Origin: CAYQDF01 sp964416175
GTDB taxonomy: Bacteria > Chloroflexota > Anaerolineae > Anaerolineales > UBA4823
Length of the DNA: 10,424 nt
Reading direction: 5' to 3'
Assembly: GCA_964416175.1 (NCBI GenBank)
Contig: CAYQDF010000111.1
Location: 1-10,424 of the forward strand
Shown: positions 1 to 5,517 of the stretch, in pieces
Numbering within the stretch: the stretch's first letter is position 1
How the letters are laid out: the number at the start of each line of letters is the position of its first letter
The notes under the pieces: generated by a model
Told to the model about the DNA's origin: nothing
The model's input: only the letters and a program-made list of their open reading frames with translations
Database searches by the model: none
Program-made: the position numbers and the translations under genes

Positions 1-48
1 ATGCATCCGCTGCGTAGTCGAAGGGAACGGTTTTGCTTAATCTGACAT

Positions 49-76
49 TGTCATAACAGGATGTTATCTCAAAAAT
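49..76 (+). promoter_or_regulatory. Possible promoter with embedded palindromic operator
   Basis: Seen: a perfect inverted repeat, ATAACA-GGA-TGTTAT, at 53-67. It overlaps and follows a -35-like hexamer TTGTCA (49-54, 5 of 6 matches to TTGACA); a weak -10-like AAAAAT lies at 71-76 after a 16-bp spacer. A repressor site inside a promoter spacer would look like this. The rest of 1-206 holds no convincing gene: the ATG at position 1 opens a frame of only 14 codons. Inference: a regulated promoter for the M24 peptidase gene starting at 207. The -10 is poor, so confidence is low. Confidence 0.25.
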
Positions 77-206
77 GGGTCGTTTGGGTGGGGGAGTTTC
101 CGAATGCTCTCTTTCAAGTAATCCTGTCGGCAGTTTGGGAAAACCGCCCCCCTGAAAGGGTAAAATGAGGACCAGCAGGTTACTCTATCGAAAAGGAGCG
201 AATCTC

Positions 207-1391
207 ATGACCACTCTGGTGCAGCAAAAAGTCGAACAGGCTGTCTCGATCCTGGAAGAAAAAGGCGTCGACCTCTGGCTGACCTTCGTGCGCGAGACCA
301 TCGCCGCGGGCGACCCTGTGCTGCCGCTGATCTACGGGCACAACCTGACCTGGCAGAGCGCGCTGATCCTCACCAGGCATGGAGACAGGATCGCCATCGT
401 GGGCGCGTTCGAAGCCGATACCGCCCGCGAGACCGGGGCGTACACGGAGGTGATCCCCTACCACGAGGCGTTCAGCCCGGCGTTGCTCCAGACGCTGGAG
501 CGGTTGGACCCGGACCGGATCGCCATCAATTATTCGCTGAACGACGTCCACGCCGATGGGCTGACTCACGGGATGCACCGGCTCCTCACCCGCTACCTGG
601 CAGGCACCCCCTGGCTCGACCGCCTGATTTCCGCGGAGGAGATCCTCGGCGCGCTGCGCGGGCGGAAGCTCCCGGATGAGATCGCCCGCCTGCGCCGCGC
701 CATCGCCACGGCGGAGGAGATCTTCCGGCTGACCTTCGATGCCGCACGCCCCGGGATCACAGAACGCGAGATCGCTGACTTCATGCACCAACAGGTGGCA
801 CAGCGCGGCCTGGAGACCGCCTGGGAGCACACCTACTGCCCAACGGTGAATGCCGGTCCGGAATCTCCCGTGGGCCACGTCCAGCCGGGCGAAACCAGGC
901 TGGGACCGGGCTACCTGCTGCACATCGACTTCGGGGTGAAACAGGAGGAATTCTGCTCAGACATGCAGCGCGTCGCGTACCTCCGGCGCGGAGGCGAATC
1001 GGCCCTCCCCGGGGAAGCACAGCGCGCGTTCGACACGGTGCGGAAAGCCATCGAGACCGCTGTCGAGGTCATGCGCCCGGGAATCAGGGGCGTGGATGTG
1101 GACAGCGCGGCGCGCCAGGTCGTCATCGAAGCCGGCTACCCGGAGTACAAGTACGGGACCGGCCATCACCTGGGGCGGACGGTTCACGACGGAGCAGGCA
1201 TCCTCGGTCCGCTCTGGGAGCGGTACGGCGAGACTCCGAACTTCCGCCTGGAGGCGGGCCACGTATACACCGTGGAACCGGGTGTCGCTGTGCCTGGATT
1301 TGGGTACATGGGCCTGGAGGAGGTCGTGTTGGTCACCGAAAACGGCGCCGAATACCTGAGCACGCCGCAGCAGCAGCCGATCCTGCTTTGA
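207..1391 (+). CDS. M24 family metallopeptidase (Xaa-Pro aminopeptidase/dipeptidase type)
   Basis: A 394-aa, probably cytoplasmic metallopeptidase of the creatinase/aminopeptidase P fold, which normally removes or cleaves next to proline using two divalent metal ions. Residues 1 to about 140 form the creatinase-like N-terminal domain and about 160-390 the pita-bread catalytic domain. The five expected metal ligands are visible: Asp241 (HIDFG), Asp252 (CSDMQR), His320 (GTGHHLG), Glu357 (TVEPG) and Glu371 (GLEEVVLVTENG). The usual GHG motif reads GHHLG here. I chose the ATG at 207 because AAAAGGAG (191-198) sits just upstream; an in-frame ATG at 165 would add 14 residues, lacks such a site and overlaps a TAAAAT sequence. 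The exact substrate (Xaa-Pro dipeptide, longer peptide, or a creatinase-like substrate) cannot be read from sequence. The gene is monocistronic and converges on the 1455-2282 gene after 63 bp. Confidence 0.9.
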   Translation: MTTLVQQKVEQAVSILEEKGVDLWLTFVRETIAAGDPVLPLIYGHNLTWQSALILTRHGDRIAIVGAFEADTARETGAYTEVIPYHEAFSPALLQTLERLDPDRIAINYSLNDVHADGLTHGMHRLLTRYLAGTPWLDRLISAEEILGALRGRKLPDEIARLRRAIATAEEIFRLTFDAARPGITEREIADFMHQQVAQRGLETAWEHTYCPTVNAGPESPVGHVQPGETRLGPGYLLHIDFGVKQEEFCSDMQRVAYLRRGGESALPGEAQRAFDTVRKAIETAVEVMRPGIRGVDVDSAARQVVIEAGYPEYKYGTGHHLGRTVHDGAGILGPLWERYGETPNFRLEAGHVYTVEPGVAVPGFGYMGLEEVVLVTENGAEYLSTPQQQPILL

Positions 1392-1454
1392 CGATCGATT
1401 TCCGCGAATGGCGCAAATGCCGAACGAGCGTCATGAAAGAGGTTTGGGCTGTCT

Positions 1455-2282
1455 TCAGCCAGAATCCAGGGAGTCTTCGTGTCTCATCGGTTTCCCCAGC
1501 AAGGCCACGACTTCCGCGGCTGCCTCCTCGATGGATTTCGTGGTCACGTCCACCAGGGGCCAGTCCTTCCGCTGCTCGAAGAACTTGAACGCGTAATCCA
1601 TCTCCCGGCGGATGTGGTCCAGGTCGGCGTAATGCTTTCCCCAGGTGCCGATGCGCGCTGCCCTCGCTTTCCTGAGCTCCGACAGGCGCTCCGCTTTCAC
1701 GATCAACCCCACGACTCGCCCCCCTGGAAGAGTCAGCAGCTCTCGGGGAGGTTCGACATCCAGCACGATCGGCACATTGGCGACCTTCCACCCGCGGTAG
1801 CCCAGGTAGAAACTTAACGGGGTCTTCGATGTCCGCGAAACACCCACCAGGACGATCTCCGCCCGATCCAGGTCGGAAATGTTGCGCCCGTCGTCGTGGC
1901 GCACCGTGAAATCGATCGCCTCGATGCGCTGCATGTAGCTCGGATCGAAGGGGTTGAACAGCCCGGGTTCGGCGCGCGGCGGGGTTTCCAGCAATTCCGA
2001 CAGGCGCGCCAGGAGCGGGCCCATCAGATCGATCGTGGTCACGTTGTGATCGCGCCCTTCCTTCAACGCTGCGCGGCGCAGCTCCTCGCTCACGAAGGTA
2101 TGGACGATGAACCCATTGACCCGGGCCGCTCCCTCGACAATCTCGCGGAGCCTTTCCAGGGTCCTGACCCCGCCGACGCGCGTCACCGCAACCTGGGACG
2201 CATCGAACTGAGTCAGCGCAGCCCGCAAGACCCGCTCCGCCGTAATCCCGGTCGCATCCGAGGCCGCAAATATCTGGTACAT
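1455..2282 (-). CDS. ppsR: PPDK/PEP-synthase regulatory protein (bifunctional kinase/pyrophosphorylase, DUF299)
   Basis: A 275-aa protein of the family that switches pyruvate phosphate dikinase or PEP synthase off by ADP-dependent threonine phosphorylation and on again by Pi-dependent phosphorolysis, so setting the pyruvate-PEP node. Seen: the N-terminal signature MYQIFAASDATGITAERV and the family P-loop GVSRTSKT at residues 147-154, followed by PLSFYLGYRGWKVANVPIV. The length is normal for the family. The ATG at 2282 is preceded by a strong AGGAGG about 6 nt away on the minus strand; the longer open frame back to 2471 has no comparable site and its extra 63 residues are not family-like. The target (PPDK or PpsA) lies outside the window, so the substrate stays open and ppsR is used as the family symbol. 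The gene diverges from the two-component operon starting at 2509. A -10 box TATAAT at 2321-2316 probably drives it. Confidence 0.92.
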   Translation of the reverse strand: MYQIFAASDATGITAERVLRAALTQFDASQVAVTRVGGVRTLERLREIVEGAARVNGFIVHTFVSEELRRAALKEGRDHNVTTIDLMGPLLARLSELLETPPRAEPGLFNPFDPSYMQRIEAIDFTVRHDDGRNISDLDRAEIVLVGVSRTSKTPLSFYLGYRGWKVANVPIVLDVEPPRELLTLPGGRVVGLIVKAERLSELRKARAARIGTWGKHYADLDHIRREMDYAFKFFEQRKDWPLVDVTTKSIEEAAAEVVALLGKPMRHEDSLDSG

Positions 2283-2315
2283 GGTTGCCTCCTGAAGGAG
2301 AGTCCTCTGGGATAG

Positions 2316-2344
2316 ATTATAGTCTCGAAACAGAAGTAATCCAG
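2316..2344 (-). promoter_or_regulatory. Candidate sigma-70-type promoter of ppsR
   Basis: On the minus strand a perfect TATAAT lies at 2321-2316, with a weak -35-like TGGATT (3 of 6) 16 bp upstream. It would start transcription about 25-30 nt before the ppsR ATG, leaving room for the strong AGGAGG site. The -10 is convincing and the -35 is not. Confidence 0.45.
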
Positions 2345-2452
2345 CTACCTGACTGTTTCTAAGTTTACAGAAGGCAGGTGCTCTGAGCGGAGCCTGCACA
2401 GTCGAAGAGCGTCTATCCCCCCGGAGTGCGGTTCTTTTTTCCCGCTGCCAAT

Positions 2453-2479
2453 TTGTAATCCAGGAGACCAAGTTATAAT
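2453..2479 (+). promoter_or_regulatory. Candidate promoter of the histidine kinase/response regulator operon
   Basis: A perfect TATAAT at 2474-2479 follows TTGTAA (2453-2458, 4 of 6 matches) with a short 15-bp spacer. The predicted start near 2486 leaves only about 23 nt before the kinase ATG at 2509, and that leader has no clear Shine-Dalgarno sequence (only AAAGACAG). The divergent spacer 2283-2508 also holds an imperfect hairpin (GCAGG at 2374-2378 with CCTGC at 2393-2397) of unknown meaning. Confidence 0.45.
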
Positions 2480-2508
2480 TATGACAACTGTTGTCCGATT
2501 AAAGACAG

Positions 2509-3696
2509 ATGACCACGACTGCGAGATCAACTACTGACTCCGAACAGCTCCGCCAGCGAAATCGTGAGCTTTTCATCCTGAACGCCATCGCGGGAGCCCT
2601 CAACCGGTCGGTGGACCTCGACCAGGCGTTGACTGCCGCGCTGGCGCAGGTCGCTGACCTGCTCGGGCTGCAGACCGGGTGGATCTGGCTGATGGACGAA
2701 GCCACGGAGGAACCCTACCTGGCGGCTTCCCAGAACCTGCCCCCCGGACTGCGTGATTACCCGCGCCGCATGGAGGGCAGCTGTTACTGCCTGGATACCT
2801 ACCGGGCGGGCGACCTGGACGGCGCCGCGAACATCAACGTCGTCACCTGCAGCCGGTTGAGGAGCCTGGTGGACGGGGCAGATGGCCTGCGCTATCACGC
2901 CAGCATCCCGCTCTACGCTCACCTGTCTACCCCGGGCGACCAGAAGCGCCTGGGGGTGTTGAACGTCGCCAGCAGCGACTGGCGCGAGCTGACCGCGGAC
3001 GACCTGCGCCTCCTCCACATCATCGGAGACCTGCTGAGCATCGCGATCGAACGGGCCCGGCTTTACGCGCACAGCATCGAGTACGGCGCCGTCGAAGAGC
3101 GGAACCGGCTGGCCCGAGAGATCCACGACACCCTGGCTCAGGGATTGACAGGGATTACCCTGCAGCTGGAGACAGCGGATGCAATGCTGGAATCTGGCGC
3201 TGATCTGGCAGCGGTGAAGGGGGTGGTCCGCCACGCGCTCGAGCAATCCCGTGCCAGCCTGGAAGAAGCCCGGCGGTCAGTCCTCGACCTGCGCGCTGCA
3301 CCCCTCGAAGGGAGGAGCCTGGCGCGTGCTCTGGAGGACCATATCGCCGCGCTGCCGCGTCCGAATGGACTGAGAATTAAATTCATCGTCTCCGGCGCCG
3401 GCAAGCCCCTCCCGGCACGCGTTGAGACCGGCATCTACCGGATCGCCCAGGAAGCCCTTTCGAATGCGATCACGCACGCAAACGCTGCCCGGGTGACCGT
3501 CGATCTGGTCGTCCAGCCGGAGGAGCTGAACCTGACGGTGATCGACGACGGTCGGGGTTTCGATCCGGCCAGCATCCCGCCCGGAAGATACGGCCTTCTG
3601 GGACTCAATGAACGCGCCAGGTTGCTCGGCGGCAGCCTGCAAATCCACAGCGAGCCTGGCGCAGGCACATCGGTGCAGGTCAGAGTGCCGTTATGA
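2509..3696 (+). CDS. GAF-domain sensor histidine kinase, NarL/LiaS type
   Basis: A 395-aa soluble histidine kinase with no membrane segment, so it should sense a cytoplasmic signal. Residues 1-35 form a helix, about 40-185 a GAF sensor domain, about 190-260 a HisKA_3 dimerisation domain and about 300-395 a HATPase_c domain. The phosphorylated His is His206 in the H-box (EERNRLAREIHDTLAQGL). The ATP-binding N-box has Asn319 (QEALSNAITHA), the G1 box is DDGRGFD at 346-352, and the G2 box is GRYGLLGLNERA. The GAF domain contains Cys92, Cys94 and Cys114 (GSCYCLD ... VVTCSRL), a possible metal, Fe-S or redox site. The gene overlaps its response regulator by 4 bp (ATGA), implying translational coupling. 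The signal and target genes are unknown. An 18-codon frame (2481-2537) preceded by AGGAG overlaps the start codon in another frame. Confidence 0.93.
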   Translation: MTTTARSTTDSEQLRQRNRELFILNAIAGALNRSVDLDQALTAALAQVADLLGLQTGWIWLMDEATEEPYLAASQNLPPGLRDYPRRMEGSCYCLDTYRAGDLDGAANINVVTCSRLRSLVDGADGLRYHASIPLYAHLSTPGDQKRLGVLNVASSDWRELTADDLRLLHIIGDLLSIAIERARLYAHSIEYGAVEERNRLAREIHDTLAQGLTGITLQLETADAMLESGADLAAVKGVVRHALEQSRASLEEARRSVLDLRAAPLEGRSLARALEDHIAALPRPNGLRIKFIVSGAGKPLPARVETGIYRIAQEALSNAITHANAARVTVDLVVQPEELNLTVIDDGRGFDPASIPPGRYGLLGLNERARLLGGSLQIHSEPGAGTSVQVRVPL

Positions 3697-4343
3697 CCGG
3701 CAAAGTCCGCCTCCTTGTCGTCGATGACCACCCGGTCGTCCGCGACGGCCTCGTGGCGATCCTGCAGACCCAGCCAGACTTCGAGGTGGTGGGGGAGGCA
3801 GGGAACGGTTCAGAAGCGGTCGAAGCAGTAGCCAGGACCCGACCGGATGTCGTCCTGCTCGATCTGGAGATGCCCGGGATGGATGGACTGGAAGCTCTCC
3901 GCCGGATCCGGGCAGGTCACCCGGAAAGCACAGCGCTCGTCTTCACGGCATTTGATTCCGACGAACGCATCCTGGGGAGTCTGCAGGCTGGCGCAGCAGG
4001 ATACCTGCTCAAGGGCGCGCCAAGAGAAGATATCTTTAAAGCCATCCGGATCATAAGTCAGGGGGGATCGCTCCTGGGGCCTCTGGTAATCTCCAGGCTC
4101 CTGGAGCGGTTCGCCGCAGAGAACGAGGGGGGCGCGCCGGTCCTGGAACCGCTCACCACGCGCGAGACGGAGGTATTGGGATTCCTGGCGCGCGGCCTGA
4201 CCAACAAGGAGATCGCCAGCCGGATGGTCATCACCGAGCGCACTGCCAAATTTCACGTCAGTTCGATTCTGAGGAAGCTAGGAGCGAAGAATCGGACCGA
4301 AGCGGTTTCAATCGCCGCGCAGCACGGGCTGGTCGAGCTCTGA
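3693..4343 (+). CDS. NarL/LuxR-family response regulator
   Basis: A 216-aa DNA-binding response regulator, the partner of the kinase immediately upstream. The receiver domain (about 5-120) has the acidic pocket VVDDHPVVRDG, the phosphoacceptor Asp57 (VLLDLEMPGMDG), switch Thr85 (VFTAFD) and Lys107 (YLLKGAPRED). A linker leads to a LuxR-type helix-turn-helix at about 150-212 (LTTRETEVLGFLARGLTNKEIA ...), which binds DNA as a dimer once phosphorylated. All residues needed for phosphotransfer are present. Its ATG sits inside the end of the kinase gene. Possible targets in the window are the downstream sigZ-like group and its own divergent spacer, but no binding site can be assigned. No canonical terminator follows it. 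Confidence 0.94.
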   Translation: MTGKVRLLVVDDHPVVRDGLVAILQTQPDFEVVGEAGNGSEAVEAVARTRPDVVLLDLEMPGMDGLEALRRIRAGHPESTALVFTAFDSDERILGSLQAGAAGYLLKGAPREDIFKAIRIISQGGSLLGPLVISRLLERFAAENEGGAPVLEPLTTRETEVLGFLARGLTNKEIASRMVITERTAKFHVSSILRKLGAKNRTEAVSIAAQHGLVEL

Positions 4344-4418
4344 CCTATCCTCCCGTCCAGGAGATTATCTTTCCCCTCGTCCATGGATAATGGTCCCGAT
4401 GTAAGGGAAAATATGCGC

Positions 4419-4433
4419 GGCCATACCATGGCC
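4419..4433. repeat. Perfect inverted repeat in the spacer before the sigma factor gene
   Basis: GGCCAT-ACC-ATGGCC forms a 6-bp perfect dyad with a 3-nt centre in the 194-bp spacer 4344-4537. A looser pair, ATTATC (4364-4369) and GATAAT (4386-4391), lies upstream. There is no T-tract, so a rho-independent terminator is unlikely; a dimeric regulator's operator is possible. No ORF is supported in this spacer. Confidence 0.3.
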
Positions 4434-4520
4434 CGATCGCCAAGGCGCAGCCAGGATAGCGCTCTACGCGGGGATCTCAGACACGCCAGCCTGGGTCATC
4501 ACTATACATCACCGCCACTT

Positions 4521-4529
4521 TGCGATAAA
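4521..4529 (+). promoter_or_regulatory. Possible extended -10 element directly before the sigma factor start
   Basis: TGC-GATAAA resembles an extended -10 (TGn followed by 4 of 6 matches to TATAAT). It would place the transcript 5' end around 4536, almost at the GTG start (4538), giving a leaderless mRNA. That would explain the absence of any Shine-Dalgarno sequence there. No good -35 is seen. Speculative. Confidence 0.22.
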
Positions 4530-4537
4530 CTTTTAGC

Positions 4538-5098
4538 GTGATCCATCCTACAGAAGAAATCTACGACCAATTCGCCGATCAGCTGCGGCGGTTTATCCGG
4601 AAGCGAGTCCCCGATGACGACACTGCGGATGACCTCCTTCAGGAGGTCTTTCTGCGCATCCACAGCCGGATTGAATCCCTGCGCGACGGAGCAAAACTCC
4701 AAAGCTGGATCTACCAGATCACCCGCAATGCGATCATCGATTATTACCGGAGCCGGAAAGAACCGGAAACGCTGACGGAATCGCTCAGCCTGCAAGTCGT
4801 CACCGACCAGCCGGAGGCAGCGCAGGAACTGCTCCCCTCGGTCAGGCAATTCATCGACTGCCTGCCAGAAATCTACCGGCAGCCGCTCCTCCTCAGCGAA
4901 TTCGAGGGGCTGACACAGCAGGAGATCGCCAATAAGCTCGGCCTGTCCCTCTCAGGGGCGAAATCTCGGGTTCAGCGCGCCCGGGACAGGCTCAAGGACC
5001 TGTTCCTGGACTGCTGCCACTTCGAGCTCGACCGGAAGGGGAACGTCCTGGAGTATTATCCCCGGCAGGTATGCTGCTCACAGTGCCAGGGACAATAG
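4538..5098 (+). CDS. sigZ: SigZ-like RNA polymerase sigma factor (ECF type) with Cys-rich C-terminus
   Basis: A 186-aa sigma-70 family factor with only regions 2 and 4, which would direct RNA polymerase to a small regulon. Region 2 covers about 5-70 (IYDQFADQLRRFIRKRV, TADDLLQEVFLRIHSRI, LQSWIYQITRNAIIDYYR); region 4 about 105-155 (LPEIYRQPLLLSEFEGL, QQEIANKLGLSLSGAKSRVQRA). The tail after region 4 (DCCHFELDRKGNVLEYYP) matches my recollection of the SigZ subgroup and ends in a cysteine cluster: Cys159, Cys160, Cys179, Cys180 and Cys183. The GTG at 4538 is the only reasonable start: an in-frame TAA lies 12 nt upstream and the protein needs its N-terminus for region 2. No Shine-Dalgarno is visible. 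No anti-sigma gene adjoins it, so the thiol-rich tail could itself sense metalloids or redox state (inference). It precedes the 82-aa gene and the methyltransferase fusion on the same strand. Confidence 0.85.
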   Translation: MIHPTEEIYDQFADQLRRFIRKRVPDDDTADDLLQEVFLRIHSRIESLRDGAKLQSWIYQITRNAIIDYYRSRKEPETLTESLSLQVVTDQPEAAQELLPSVRQFIDCLPEIYRQPLLLSEFEGLTQQEIANKLGLSLSGAKSRVQRARDRLKDLFLDCCHFELDRKGNVLEYYPRQVCCSQCQGQ

Positions 5099-5100
5099 GG

Positions 5101-5199
5101 CGATCCGCCGCGGCGACCCACAGGCACGGCTTGGAAAGTGAATTTACTGTAAAGTCGCCAGATCCGCGCGGATCGGTCGCCTTTTTTTGCGTCTTTTTT
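5101..5199 (+). promoter_or_regulatory. Putative transcription attenuator/terminator in the leader between sigZ and the arsM group
   Basis: Seen: CGATCCG (5101-5107), GGCGACC (5112-5118), GTCGCC (5154-5159), the palindrome GATCCGCGCGGATC (5161-5174) and GGTCGCC (5175-5181), followed by T7 (5182-5188) and T6 (5194-5199). GGCGAC can pair with either of the two GTCGCC copies. Pairing with the second gives a stem directly before T7, which is terminator-like. Pairing with the first nests inside a CGATCCG/CGGATCG (5169-5175) stem and leaves the second copy unpaired, which is antiterminator-like. ACAG (5120-5123) can pair with CTGT (5147-5150) inside, and TTTAC-T-GTAAA (5143-5153) is a separate DNA dyad. 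It may be a plain sigZ terminator or a metabolite- or protein-controlled switch. I do not recognise a named riboswitch class. Confidence 0.4.
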
Positions 5200-5252
5200 C
5201 AAACTCCTCCGTCTATCAGGATGAAATTTCAAACAAGAGGAGTGAATTTTTC

Positions 5253-5501
5253 ATGAACCCTACCCCATTAATCTTCATGCCATACCACCTGCGTAGCGCA
5301 GAAAAGCGCCTCCAGGAAATGCAGGCGATCCGGATCGAAAAGGGTGACTGGTGGGAATTCAAAACCAGCCTGGTCCGGCCGGCGAGGAAATTTCGCTTTC
5401 AATCCCGGCTGACGCACTTCGCAGACTGGCTCCGGCAGCTGCGCCGGGCATTCAAGCGGCCGGAAGCCCGTCCAGCCCTGTGCTGCGCCGGAAATATCTG
5501 A
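5253..5501 (+). CDS. Small basic hypothetical protein with C-terminal Cys-Cys
   Basis: An 82-aa protein that I do not recognise. It is strongly basic (17 Lys/Arg against 7 Asp/Glu), has no signal peptide or membrane segment, contains a Trp pair (GDWWEF, residues 31-36) and a helical Arg-rich stretch (about 52-73, FADWLRQLRRAFKRP), and ends in PALCCAGNI with vicinal Cys77-Cys78. The ATG at 5253 has GAGGAG (5237-5242) 10 nt upstream; the longer frame from 5187 would start inside the T-rich terminator region and is not preferred. The gene ends 16 bp before the methyltransferase fusion and shares its strand, so the two are probably cotranscribed. Inference only: a small partner, metalloid carrier or nucleic-acid-binding protein. 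That it is a real gene rests on the ribosome binding site, the spacing and the operon position. Confidence 0.6.
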   Translation: MNPTPLIFMPYHLRSAEKRLQEMQAIRIEKGDWWEFKTSLVRPARKFRFQSRLTHFADWLRQLRRAFKRPEARPALCCAGNI

Positions 5502-5517
5502 CCCGGGAGGCAGGCAG

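Noticed and set aside
180..923. Long minus-strand open frame opposite the M24 peptidase
   Set aside because: Low-complexity Arg/Gly/Pro-rich translation, no family motif and no ribosome binding site; it is a shadow of the GC-rich peptidase gene.
1447..1460. Hairpin GGCTG-TCTT-CAGCC between the peptidase and ppsR, as a bidirectional terminator
   Set aside because: Only 5 bp of stem, no T-tract on either side, and it overlaps the last codons of ppsR.
2527..3246. 239-codon minus-strand open frame opposite the histidine kinase
   Set aside because: Entirely antisense to a gene with clear conserved motifs, with composition typical of an antisense frame in GC-rich DNA.
5210..5215. CGTCTA as an ECF-type -10 for a SigZ-dependent promoter before the 82-aa gene
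   Set aside because: No AAC-type -35 motif lies at the proper distance upstream (the region is TGCGTC and T-runs), so the match is probably chance.
5187..5252. Upstream extension of the 82-aa protein to 104 aa
   Set aside because: It would start inside the T-rich run after the terminator-like stem and lacks a ribosome binding site, whereas the ATG at 5253 has GAGGAG upstream.
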